From: Pseudo-nitzschia pungens
Taxonomy: Eukaryota > Bacillariophyta > Bacillariophyceae > Bacillariales > Bacillariaceae
DNA: 64,000 nt
Assembly: GCA_037355855.1 (NCBI GenBank)
Contig: CM074767.1
Location: 1,488,001 to 1,552,000, forward strand
Direction: 5' to 3'
Each line of letters opens with the position of its first letter. Position 1 is the first letter of the stretch. A program made the translations under genes and the position numbers. Shown piece after piece: positions 21,362 through 30,835 of the stretch. The notes under the pieces are model-generated. The model searched no databases. It was not told the DNA's origin and was given only the letters and a program-made list of their open reading frames with translations.

Positions 21362-22564
21362 ATGTCAAATTCAGAAACAGCAGAAGATGCGCCTGAGCTT
21401 TGTCGCGATTCAAACAGTACATGCAGTTCTTCCTCTTCAACGACGTCGGATTATTTGCCAGAAAAGGGCAGCGCATCACCTCTGTCATGTGATCAAGTTG
21501 CTGGGACTGAAGAACTGGTCGTTGCAAATGAACCTTTAAGCTTTTCTGTGCGAGGGTTGTATACAAAATACTATCCGACAGACGAAGAGGTTGAAACGCA
21601 CCAGCCAGAATTTGTTCTTTGTCGACGTAGAATGCGAACAAGACCGATCGATGGTTTCTCGAGCAAAGACTCTGTAATGGACAGCGAAGAAGTTGGAGAC
21701 GACAGTAACAACGAACAGTACGAAACTGCAATGTTCCAACCTGCAATTGGTCTGGTTGGTACACAGTTCTGGCACGAAAGAGATAAAGAAGCTAAAGTGG
21801 TTCGGGAAGATCGAGCTGTTCTTTTCCAGTCGCAAGAAAATTATGAACGGCTGATTGAAAATGAAAAATTTACCGAGTGCTTTGAAGACATTGATTACAT
21901 GGAAAATCCAACATTTGGAGAGCAGGTGATCGTGAATGGTTGCGAAACTTCGGACCTTGCCATCGGTGATGTGTTCGAGATAGGTGGAGGGCACTCAACC
22001 CTCGTTGTAGAGATCACATCCCCTCGCAAACCGTGCAGGCATATCAATGAAAAACACAACACCGTAATGGGTGTGAAAGGGATGCAGGCACATACGCATC
22101 ACAATTGCCTAGCTGGTTGGTTCGCAAGGGTGCTTGTGGCCGGAGAGCTGAGAGAGGGAATGAAATTCACACGGAAATCGCACCCCAATCCGAAGTGGAC
22201 CTTGACTTATATCAATAAGGCTTTGTATGGTGAAGGGAATCGTCTTCAGTCGATAATGAACGCATCGAGTTGGAATCGAGACAGGGCCGAACTGGAAGAG
22301 CTGATTGCTTTGCCACAGCTAGCTGAATACGAATGGAAAGTGGAGGGCCGGAAGAGACTACTGGAGCTTGACAAAGTCGATTGGAAGACAGTTCGGTACG
22401 ATTCAATCGATCCTCAGTTCGATTCGGACAAATGGGCTCTCGCCAACCCTGAAGAAGCGTTAACGAGAGAACCACCAAAGACCTTAAACTACTTTTTACA
22501 ATTCTTGAGCATACCGGAGATCATTCAAACCATCTTTGAAGTACTCAGACAATTCTGTCTGTAG
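21362..22564 (+). CDS. MOSC-domain protein
   Basis: Single exon of 400 aa; ATG at 21362 is the first in frame. After a Ser/acidic N-terminus of about 65 residues, the middle (about 125-260) is a MOSC (MOCO sulfurase C-terminal) domain. Landmarks are QPAIGLVGTQF, RAVLFQSQENYERLI, NPTFGEQVIVNG (the FGEN-like motif), LAIGDVFEIGG, and PRKPCRHIN with the conserved Cys near residue 225. GWFARVLVAGELREGM follows. MOSC proteins bind molybdenum cofactor or carry sulfur/metal groups; stand-alone members such as YiiM/YuaD reduce hydroxylamines. The C-terminal 140 residues (EWKVEGRKRLLEL...) are charged and not recognised. No transit peptide is evident. A similarly built family member has not been identified by me, so the precise role is open. 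Confidence 0.8.
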   Translation: MSNSETAEDAPELCRDSNSTCSSSSSTTSDYLPEKGSASPLSCDQVAGTEELVVANEPLSFSVRGLYTKYYPTDEEVETHQPEFVLCRRRMRTRPIDGFSSKDSVMDSEEVGDDSNNEQYETAMFQPAIGLVGTQFWHERDKEAKVVREDRAVLFQSQENYERLIENEKFTECFEDIDYMENPTFGEQVIVNGCETSDLAIGDVFEIGGGHSTLVVEITSPRKPCRHINEKHNTVMGVKGMQAHTHHNCLAGWFARVLVAGELREGMKFTRKSHPNPKWTLTYINKALYGEGNRLQSIMNASSWNRDRAELEELIALPQLAEYEWKVEGRKRLLELDKVDWKTVRYDSIDPQFDSDKWALANPEEALTREPPKTLNYFLQFLSIPEIIQTIFEVLRQFCL

Positions 22565-22886
22565 TTAGCACAGAAAACAATATCAATACTTATTTCAAGA
22601 AATAATTTGAATAACGTTCGGATTATGTTGTCAACCTGATCAAATTTACCACGAGTCCTTCCGTATCAAATTTTTGAGTCACCTTGCACATGAATATCTG
22701 TTGTCTGATAATTTCTCAATCGACAGCTCGTAACACAATGATTTTTTGGTGTTTGTCATCAGTGAGCCAACACCACTGTAAGTTTTTTGGTGAAGATATT
22801 TCTGTATTACTGCTAGCTATTAATTTGTAAATTTATGGAGGTTTATCAGTTGCAACCGTCTGAAGTAGACATACAATCGATTCGGT
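22565..22886. other. intergenic between convergent genes
   Basis: About 320 bp of AT-rich 3' flanks. Nothing recognised. Confidence 0.6.
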
Positions 22887-24349
22887 TTATGGATCTTCTT
22901 CCTTCAACATCTTCGTCTCCAGTATTTCGATGCTTTCAATCGTTAGTATCTTTTTCCTGCCTACGTCTCTCTGGAGGAAAAATTGATACAGGACATCTCG
23001 CCCCTCCATCACTACACCAAATGTGGATTCTTGCTCTCGTGCATAATCGAGTTCGTTGTCAAGACTGATGTAAAAGCCTGGGCCACCCGGTCTGCCCGAA
23101 AATGCCACGGTATACAACCGATGGTGCGGAGGGGGATATGTAGGAGAATGTTCGGTGAAGGCCATATGCGTGATATTGGCATCAACGAATCGTTGTCCAG
23201 CCCAAGCATGATTTTCGTCTGTCATCATAGGCGTTGCTGACACTACAAAGGAGTGTGGCTCATGTACGAGAGCTAACCCATTCCATAGCTTTTTTTCTAT
23301 CATCCGGAAAAAGTGATCGATTGCATGTGGCATTTCTGCAAGCATGGCCGTCTCAATAACAAAAGATCGAAGAGCACTTTGTTGATCACGGACGTTGACC
23401 TTAAAACGATATTGACCGTTCCCATATCTATTCAAAATAAAGGACATGGCATGTAAATTGGTATCAACCAATAGGAACAAAGTCAACAGCACGAGTGCTT
23501 GAGTTATTGTTGGGAAGTGTAATCGCAACTGAACACTTCATCAGTGACCGGGGACACTTGATTATATAAATCATGATCCACTAGTCAAAGCATTGACCGA
23601 AGGATAGACACGAGTACTTACCTTTCACTGAGTCGCTTAACAGCACTTTTCTGAATGCTTTTCTCCAACTTGTCGATCCTCTTTATGAGAATATCTTCTT
23701 CTCCCTCTATTTTCTGATACCCCTCACTTTCCATATCTGCTGTACCTCCTCCTATAGCAGCCCCGGAATCTTCTTCGCCAGCAGCAAGATTTCCTGGTGT
23801 TTTCCCGTTTCGTCGGAGCTCTTGAAAACTCAATTCGTTGTCCTTGTTGAGAATTTCCACCTCCTTCTTCAGATCATTGATATTAGCAGTGGTCGTGTCC
23901 AAATTCTTCACGAGTTCCTTCTGTTCTTGGAGAATGGTTTCTATTTCAATTCGTTTTGATTTGACTTTACTGCGCACAAACTGATTGGGAATCCATGGTA
24001 GTAGCATAAGAATGAGACAGGGTACAACCCTCCAGACAATGAATGCTGGCATGTTCACGTAACTATTGTTGTTGCGCTTGCTGTATTTGCTATCGGAGTC
24101 TGCTTGACCAGAATTGTAATGGGCGTTGTTGTTTTTGTTACTTTTACCGTAGTAATTATCGTCTGTGTCTGGAAATGATGAATAGGACCCGTTGTTGCTG
24201 ACATTGTTGTCGTAGCTGCTGTTCATTTGACTCGTTGGTCGTGATCCCATACTCCTCGCTCGCTGGAACGGATAAGCCTGCTGATGATGTTGCGGCGGTG
24301 CCCCCGATCCCGTAGATCCAGTGGAAGATGTGGAATGCCTGTGGTACAT
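22887..24349 (-). CDS. membrane-anchored cyclophilin-like protein
   Basis: Two exons on the minus strand, 24349-23622 and 23427-22887, with a 194-bp GT-AG intron (phase 2, junction codon AG|A = Arg), giving 422 aa. The N-terminal 100 residues are Ser/Asn/Gly-rich and disordered. One TM helix (about 100-121, FIVWRVVPCLILMLLPWIP) is followed by a coiled coil (about 125-180, heptad-like KRIEIETILQEQKELVKNLD). Exon 2 encodes a cyclophilin-like beta-barrel: FVIETAMLAEMPHAIDHFF near the start, PGGPGFYISL at the position of the GSQFFI motif, and FGVVMEGRDVLYQF at that of FGRVxxGxDV. The catalytic Arg of active cyclophilins is not visible, so isomerase activity is doubtful. A Golgi/ER type II location is inferred. 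Confidence 0.7.
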
Positions 24350-25349
24350 CGTAGTGGATTTAGTCTTGTTCGATGATATTGTTTAGGGTACCACGATTAA
24401 ATTGAACAACGCAGGCCAAGACCGATGATGTTTGCGTCGAAGATCTGACTGGCGCTCCCTTTTCCTTTAGTGCCTGGGGGACTTCCCTTTACGGGTTTAG
24501 AATTTTTGAAGTGTTCAGAGCCAAAGCAACTCTATGGCTCTGCTTGCCTTCTTGTCGTCGAGTGAGAGCGTGAGTGAGGATGATTGATTGATTGATGATT
24601 CGTTGACAAAGTGTGAAACAACAGAACGTAATCGCACTCGCTAAAATTTGAAAAAAGTGAGCTTTGGCACTTCACCCTCTTTAACGGCTTTGCGCAAGCA
24701 TGTGCGAATAAATTCAACATTAGCGTTCGAGTTTTGAGAGGAGCCAGTTCGCGAAAAGGATTTCCCGCGTTCCACTTCTGTTCCTGAGTGTGACATCCGA
24801 CACAACATGTAGCGGAAAACCATGAAAGCGTTGCCTCCACTGTTGCGGGATTGGAAGTAAGGTTTACTTGTTCGGTAGCAGATGGCGCATCGTCGATTCT
24901 TCCGCTTTCCGCACTTTGTGAAGTACACAATATATCAATACAATATATATCGTTGTTGCTCACGACTACAAGTGCCCACTAGTCTGGTAACATACTTCAA
25001 TCCATCAATTTATCGGTACCGCATTCATCGAACAGGTGTTCAATTCCGAACTCTTGACCCACTTCCTCACCGACTGCCTTTCCGAAGATAGCGTCTTTAT
25101 CGAAGGAGACAGGCACAGGCGTAATCGCAGATACCGCTTACAACGTCGACGGAAAAGTGAGCGATTGGATTCGTGAGTTGTCGAATGAATCTTCCCACCG
25201 CAACTATTGTTATATTTCGTTCAGTCTATGCAAAGAATATACATTGACTCAAACTGTTACGAACGATCGTCACTTACAGTTCATTGAGAATTGAGTTCCA
25301 CGGTTTCCATCTGCACAGACACGCAGAAACTCACTCTACAATCATAGCC
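24350..25349. other. intergenic between divergent genes
   Basis: 1 kb shared upstream region of the cyclophilin-like (-) and COPI-associated (+) genes. Open frames up to 143 codons exist on the minus strand (24532-24963), but nothing supports them as genes. TGATTGATTGATTGATGATT lies at about 24579-24600. Confidence 0.55.
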
Positions 25350-26165
25350 ATGAGTACAACTGGCTTTTATCAAAGTTCCGACTATGGAAGCAGTCATTAT
25401 AGTGGCAGATATGGCGGTTCCGAGGTAACAGCACAGAGAATGTCCGAAGATTACGGTTTGTCGTCAGATTTTGTCACCAATGAGACAGACGGTAGCTTGA
25501 GAAGGCCCGACATGAATGTGGGGGAAAACGCAATGAACGGCGCCGGTCTTCCCCAAATGCGCGGCGATGCATCCCTTCGACCCAACACAGGGAACACAAA
25601 CCAATTCATCGGAGCCTCATTCGGATCTCTCCAGGAAGTTGCAGCGTTTCTACGATTCGTGACCATTGTCTCGACGGTAGCGGCAATAGTGTGGGAGGGC
25701 TTTGCCTTTCCGCTCCGGCTGTTTGCATCTGCGTTGATACATCCAGCGCAATTCGTCCTCGGCGCCTATCTCGGAGTCTTTTGCATTTTGGTTTTGGGTG
25801 CGGAACTGAACAACGACTATCTCAAGGATAATTTTGGATTTTTGTACGATCCACTGTCGAGGGGGTTCGTCTTACTAATGATGGGCGGAATGTGTCTGGG
25901 AATCTTGAACAGCTGGTGGGAGTCCTTGTTGGGATTGGCATTTTTCGTTGCGGGAGGTGGGTATATTTACACGTACATTCAATACCCAGAATACAGAAGA
26001 TGGCAGAACTACAACGAGCGGATGCCCACTGCATCGCATGAATCCAAGATGTATTGGATGGATAGCAGGAATTCGGTCCCGACGGTCGCGTGGGCCACTC
26101 CACAGACGATCGCTACGATAGGCCAAACGGCGAGTGAAGTTCAATCCCTGCTGGGGAACTCATGA
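25350..26165 (+). CDS. COPI-associated / TVP15-like Golgi membrane protein
   Basis: Single exon of 271 aa. ATG at 25350 is preferred over an in-frame upstream ATG at 25284, which adds only a His-rich leader. After about 95 polar residues come four closely spaced TM helices (about 100-225): FLRFVTIVSTVAAIVWEGF, FVLGAYLGVFCILVLGAE, GFVLLMMGGMCLGIL and LLGLAFFVAGGGYIYTYI. Between TM2 and TM3, DNFGFLYDPLSRGFVLL resembles the FGFL...GRGxxY loop of COPI-associated/TVP15 proteins, tetraspan proteins of the late Golgi. The C-terminus is polar. Family assignment rests on topology and that loop only. SCAMP-like tetraspan proteins are the main alternative. Confidence 0.6.
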   Translation: MSTTGFYQSSDYGSSHYSGRYGGSEVTAQRMSEDYGLSSDFVTNETDGSLRRPDMNVGENAMNGAGLPQMRGDASLRPNTGNTNQFIGASFGSLQEVAAFLRFVTIVSTVAAIVWEGFAFPLRLFASALIHPAQFVLGAYLGVFCILVLGAELNNDYLKDNFGFLYDPLSRGFVLLMMGGMCLGILNSWWESLLGLAFFVAGGGYIYTYIQYPEYRRWQNYNERMPTASHESKMYWMDSRNSVPTVAWATPQTIATIGQTASEVQSLLGNS

Positions 26166-26652
26166 CAGTGATAGTATCTAATTAGTCTGACGACTGAACC
26201 ACTGATTAATTACCTTTTGTTTCATGATCATTAACATGCTGTTTACTACAACAGAGTATGTATATTTTCGACAAAACCAGTTTTGGACAATGAAAAACAG
26301 TACCGTACCACTCTAATAGTTTTATTGATCATCCAAGGTTCGTTTGCTCTTCGCTCTTCTTTTTGAAGATGTCGAGATCGCAGGCAATACAGCACTCGTA
26401 TCCAACTTTTTCAGGAATTTGTTGATGAGCACGACAGTCAAATTGAACAGAAATGCACGTCAACCGTTGAATCTTCACAGCAGCAACAAGAGGTGGACAG
26501 AATACAAGCATGTACAGGTAATTACCTGTATTCGGAATGGGTCAACAGCAAGCTCAGAGAGCTCAGGGAACTCTTTGGACAGAAATATGGTCTGAAATAG
26601 AATCCAGAGACTTTATAAACCTATTGTTGAGATTGAACGGCAAGCAACATAT
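26166..26652. other. intergenic
   Basis: Between the tetraspan gene and tRNA-Glu. I see no gene. Confidence 0.55.
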
Positions 26653-26725
26653 TCCGATATGATGTAGGTGGTTAGCATACTTGCCTTTCACGCAGGATAC
26701 CAGGGTTCGAGTCCCTGTATCGGAA
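26653..26725 (+). tRNA. tRNA-Glu (anticodon UUC)
   Basis: A 73-nt cloverleaf. The acceptor stem TCCGATA (26653-26659) pairs perfectly with TATCGGA (26718-26724), with A as discriminator. The D arm contains GGTGGTTAGCA. The anticodon arm has loop CTTTCAC (anticodon TTC) and an uninterrupted stem. The T arm is CAGGG-TTCGAGT-CCCTG. The A box (TGTAGGTGGTTAGC) and B box (GGTTCGAGTCC) are intact. No intron, and CCA is not encoded, as expected in eukaryotes. It reads GAA codons. Confidence 0.97.
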
Positions 26726-27327
26726 TATCTTTTGCTCTCAATCTGTTCGTTTTCTTTTTGGGGCAAAAGTCCCCAGCAATGAAATTTTTCATCGAGGGGA
26801 AGATACATCGGAAACTAGAACGTCAACAACAACGTCATTTTGACCAATCAGAACGCCGAAACACGAGGTCGAGAAGACCTTTGTCTCAAGATCCAAGGCT
26901 TTGCCTGGAATGCAAGAAAGCGACGAAAAATGAACTCTGTATTCCTTCGTTCGTTTGATGATGATGATGTCCGTGTCAGAGAGAACTCGACGACGAGGAC
27001 GAAGACTACACGAAACTTGGATTTGATTTGATTGATTGATAAGTTACTGCAAAGCAACAAGTCTTACGGAACGAAGAACGACATCTGCCTACACGTACGG
27101 GTACGAGTAAGGTTTACTGGTAAGTTATGCATTCACTAATTCACATGCTCGCAAGATTGCGACATCTCCAATCATCTTGACTGCGAACTTGTTCATGAAT
27201 CACCTCTGATCAAACCCAAACCACCGCCCTCCATGCACCGCAACTATCCAATCTTTAACTCACGGTAACCGACCAACAAACCAATCAACCAACAAACCCA
27301 CCAACAACTCATAGCACTGATTCGAGC
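26726..27327. other. intergenic
   Basis: No supportable gene. CGTACGGGTACGAGTAAGGTTTAC lies at about 27096-27119. The last 80 bp (ACCAACAAACCAATCAACC...) are a CCAA/CAAC-rich 5' leader for the following gene. Confidence 0.55.
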
Positions 27328-28790
27328 ATGATCGTTGCCCTTTACAAACCAACAATCCCCCCCCTGGCGTTGTTGGGTGTTACTGTGCTCCTGGCGAGCA
27401 CTTGCCTCGCGTTTGTAATTCCCTCGGCTGGCAACACTCGTCCTCGGCACTCGGCAACAGCTTCCGTTTTCATCCCACCCAGCGGTGATCTCTCGTCGTC
27501 TTTGTCATTCCCTCAAACATCACGATCGCAGTCTGGCTCTCGACTGTTTTCGACTCCGGAGGACGAAAGCACCGACGATGAGGGGGCTAGCTTGGCGGCC
27601 GAATTTTTCAAACTGGCGCAAGCCAAGGGTGTCAGCATCGACGAGAGCGATCTACTGGACGACGATGAGGACGAGGACGAGGAGGACGACGACTTTGCCT
27701 ATGAGGGGGACGCCCTGGACGATCGCAGCCAATACGCCAGCGACTACGACGAGGAATACGACGACGACGAAGATGATGACGACGAGGCGGAGCCCAACAT
27801 CCCCCAGGGCGCCATCGACGCCTTTGTGGGATACGATATCAACGACGTGGACGCCAATCCCACGGTGGACATTCCGAACGCCCAGCTGTACGGCGAGGTG
27901 AAAGATCGCGTCCTGGATACGGCCGGTGGATTCGTCGACATGCTCAGCGGCCCCGGTGACGAGGACGACGACGAGGACGACGAGGACGGCGGTTCCGATG
28001 CGGGAGACTCCCGGGAGTACGTCCCACCCGCGACGGTGCCCGATCCGGAGCTGACCGCCGGAGAGGTCGTCTTGCTGGTGCTGAATGCCCTCAAGAACAA
28101 CGACAATCCCTACGTGAACAAGGGGGTCGAGATTCTGTTCGGTTATAGCTCGCCAGGTTCGCAAATCAAGCAAGAGGAGGGATTGACTCCCGCCGAGTAC
28201 GGAGAATTCCTAAAAGAAACAGAATACAAGGCCTTGTTCGAACACCTGGAGGCGGTAAGGACCATGTTGTATAGCATCTCTTGGTTGTGTTTGTTTGTTT
28301 GTGTGTTTGAAAATGACTGTTGTGCCTCCGCAAGCATTTGGAGGAAGCAAGCAAGAGTTTGGAAGCAAATCACGAGCATGGATACGACTCGAAGGTCGAT
28401 AACCTCTAGCTCATCGAAGAGCTCGGGAAACGCACTTCGGTTTTCGACAAACAAAACCGCATGAACGTTTTCTTGTTGCTGAAGTCGTCTCTTCTCACCT
28501 CATTTTTTTGGGTTTGCTTCGGTTGGTGGTGGATTGGTTGGTTGGTTGCACTGCTCCGAAACGATACTCTCTCTCATAAATGCTTACAGACGATAGAGAA
28601 GGGCGAATATTCCTTTGAAGGGAAAAAGGGTTTCTTCACGGCAAGGTTGCAAACCGGTCTGGCTCCAAGCGACTGTATCTCGGTCAATTTCATCCTCAGT
28701 GGATCCAGTCCGGACGACGACGACGCAGCCTGGCTCATCGACAGCATTCTCATCCGCCCGCGCTCGGTCCGTCGCAGAAGACGACGATAG
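27328..28790 (+). CDS. acidic, probably plastid-targeted protein of unknown function
   Basis: The N-terminus has a signal peptide (LALLGVTVLLASTCLA) followed by a Phe at the cleavage site (CLA|FVIPS) and a Ser/Arg-rich transit-like stretch, the bipartite presequence of diatom plastid proteins. Exon 1 (27328-28254) then encodes long Asp/Glu tracts alternating with ordered blocks such as IDAFVGYDINDVDANP and LTAGEVVLLVLNALKNNDNP. An 80-bp intron follows. The remainder has two models. (a) Exons 28335-28466 and 28590-28790 with a TAG in frame at 28407. (b) Exon 2 ends at 28394 and a 195-bp intron (donor GTCGAT) removes the TAG. Both keep the frame into the last exon (EKGEYSFEGKKGFFTARLQ), which ends in a run of six Arg. 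No family recognised. Confidence 0.65.
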
Positions 28791-29520
28791 ACCACGGCAC
28801 AGGACGGCGCAACACAAGACACCACAAAACTTGGCAAACAAGGCAGGGAATGCACACCCGCGTTTCGCATGTCTTTGGGTCGGTCGAACAACAAGAAGCA
28901 CGGTATCCGATTCCAAACACGTGATGGAACAGCGAAATGCCTGGGTATAATACTAGGATAGCGAATGCACAACGGATTCGATGGATACCTAGAACACGTT
29001 CGCATGCTGTAGTTTGGATTGTATCAATCATAATTCTTCTTGTTTGGCCTTTTCTTTATGTATTGCTTAGTAGAAGTATTATATTACACCAGTAAAAATT
29101 AACAGCGTGGATTGTGTAATAATCTTTGGTCTCGTTTTGTGCTCTGTTCCTTTTCGTGCATGTCTTATAAATCACAATAGAAAAGCTTTGTGTCATTGCG
29201 TGTTCGACAATGCGTTCGTTCGATATTGGCAGTGTTGGCGAAGTCGTTGTTGTAGCCCTCATCTTTGGTGGTGAATTATGAATTATCGTTTTACTTACAT
29301 ATATTATGTACATACATTCGTCCTCTCACATCTTCTCTCGGATTTTCCTTCCGCATCACCTCTCGGATTGTTTTTTTTCTTCTCTGTCATCTATTTCGCT
29401 GGATAGACTCCTTTCATCTTTCGTGTCCCCAGTAGCAGTACCAGTCGCAGTACTTGTAGTCGTAGTCTTAGTCGTAGCTATAGCTGTAGCGGCAGTGTCG
29501 GTCCCTAAGATTCCGAACCA
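28791..29520. other. intergenic between convergent genes
   Basis: No gene. A GTAGTCGTAGTCTTAGTCGTAGCTATAGCTGTAG-type repeat lies at about 29455-29490. Confidence 0.55.
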
Positions 29521-30063
29521 CTATACCTCCCCTCTTCGTCCATAGGCGAACGATACGATCTCATCTGTGTCACTCGCCTCCGTGTCATGGGTAACAAAGT
29601 AATTTCCTCCCATGTAACAATACTTTGGAAGGATTTCTCTCCTGATCCAACCGGAAAGGCCGCTGTTCTCGTTCTCCCAATCGCTATCGTAGTCCTCGTC
29701 ACCGCAGTACAAATCGGCATTCTCGCTTGGGTTTGTTTCGTCCACCCTTCGGTTTGGGTCTTGGGTCAGAGAATCCAGCAGTCGGAGATTGCTTTGGCTG
29801 TTGCTCATCGCCAAAACGTTCTTGTTCCGCGTTCGGGAAGGTTGCCAATGACGGTGATCCTTTGGAAGACTCGCCGAGGAGGATTTGTGTTCGTTCCACG
29901 AACTCATCTCCGTGGTTGGCAATGACGACGATAGCGTCAACGACAGTGCTGTTGTGCAGCAGTGCGAATCACCGTGCGCTGGGTCGCGCCGTTCCTGGAT
30001 CTTCTCCGAGCACCAAGAGGTAGTCGATGAAGATTCTTTGACCCGAACACCTGACGCCGACAT
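29521..30063 (-). CDS. hypothetical small protein
   Basis: Single open frame of 180 aa from ATG 30063 to the stop at 29521. It is Ser/Thr-rich and polar for the first 100 residues. The C-terminus is more ordered: CGDEDYDSDWENENS, then GWIRREILPKYCYMGGNY and DTDEIVSFAYGRRGEV. No TM, signal or recognised domain. Codon choice and composition look coding, and the aromatic/charged C-terminal block is not what random sequence gives, but no homologous family comes to mind. It could be lineage-specific. Confidence 0.45.
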   Translation of the reverse strand: MSASGVRVKESSSTTSWCSEKIQERRDPAHGDSHCCTTALSLTLSSSLPTTEMSSWNEHKSSSASLPKDHRHWQPSRTRNKNVLAMSNSQSNLRLLDSLTQDPNRRVDETNPSENADLYCGDEDYDSDWENENSGLSGWIRREILPKYCYMGGNYFVTHDTEASDTDEIVSFAYGRRGEV

Positions 30064-30835
30064 TGTTTGTGGACCGCGAGCAATCTCGCTTTGATTCACT
30101 GTTTTCGGTTTTCTGGAATGTATCTCTCCGATTCTAATTTTGCTTCATGAAGGAAATTACGTCATGCAAGCATTGCCTCGATGACCAATCGTTTCAAACA
30201 TCCGGTTTGTCCCCATCAATCATGTAATGTTAGGATCGTTTAGTGATTTGGTAATGACGTTCGGAGGGAGGTTGATGGATTGTTCATTAGTTCGATCCCC
30301 GCGAGGAAAGGTACAGTAAACCTTACGTATCATAATATCAGTAGTAATTACTGTACTTGAAAGGTCTTTCATGGAAGCATTTCCGTGTTCTTCGCTTTGA
30401 TAAAATAGGAGGCACGCCTGGCGTGAAAGGGATTAACACGCAGAATCGCCGTTTTATTTAATAACGGCTCCGTTATGATTGCGTATGTGAAACGTCAAGA
30501 GTTGAAATTCTTTAATCCTAAAATCTAAGTCAGTCACGAACGACGTGTCCATCATTCGATCGCCAAGACTCGCAAGTTGATGTCGCGTCTTTCATGTCGC
30601 TTGTCGAATAAAAAATGACTGTCGAACTCTTTGCCGTCGTCGCTATTGCGCATGAATGAATGAATCGAATCATCAATCATCATCGCACAGGACCCAGAGA
30701 AAAACCAAATCAATGGATGCCAGTCCTACCATCTTACCAATTTCTTGTAAGACTCACCGCTCATTGCTTCCTTCGACAATCTCCTTCCTTGTCGACCGAA
30801 GCAACGAAGAATTCTAGACAATAGTCGATGGGAAG
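30064..30835. other. intergenic
   Basis: No gene. GTAAACCTTACGTAT lies at about 30316. The TTCGATCCCCGC at about 30292 resembles a tRNA B box but has no cloverleaf around it. Confidence 0.55.

Noticed and set aside
24532..24963. 143-codon minus-strand open frame
   Set aside because: It lies in the shared upstream region of two divergent genes, has no recognisable motif or typical composition, and competes with another overlapping frame of similar length.
30240..30310. tRNA near TTCGATCCCCGC
   Set aside because: The B-box-like string has no pairing T stem and no A box or anticodon arm upstream.
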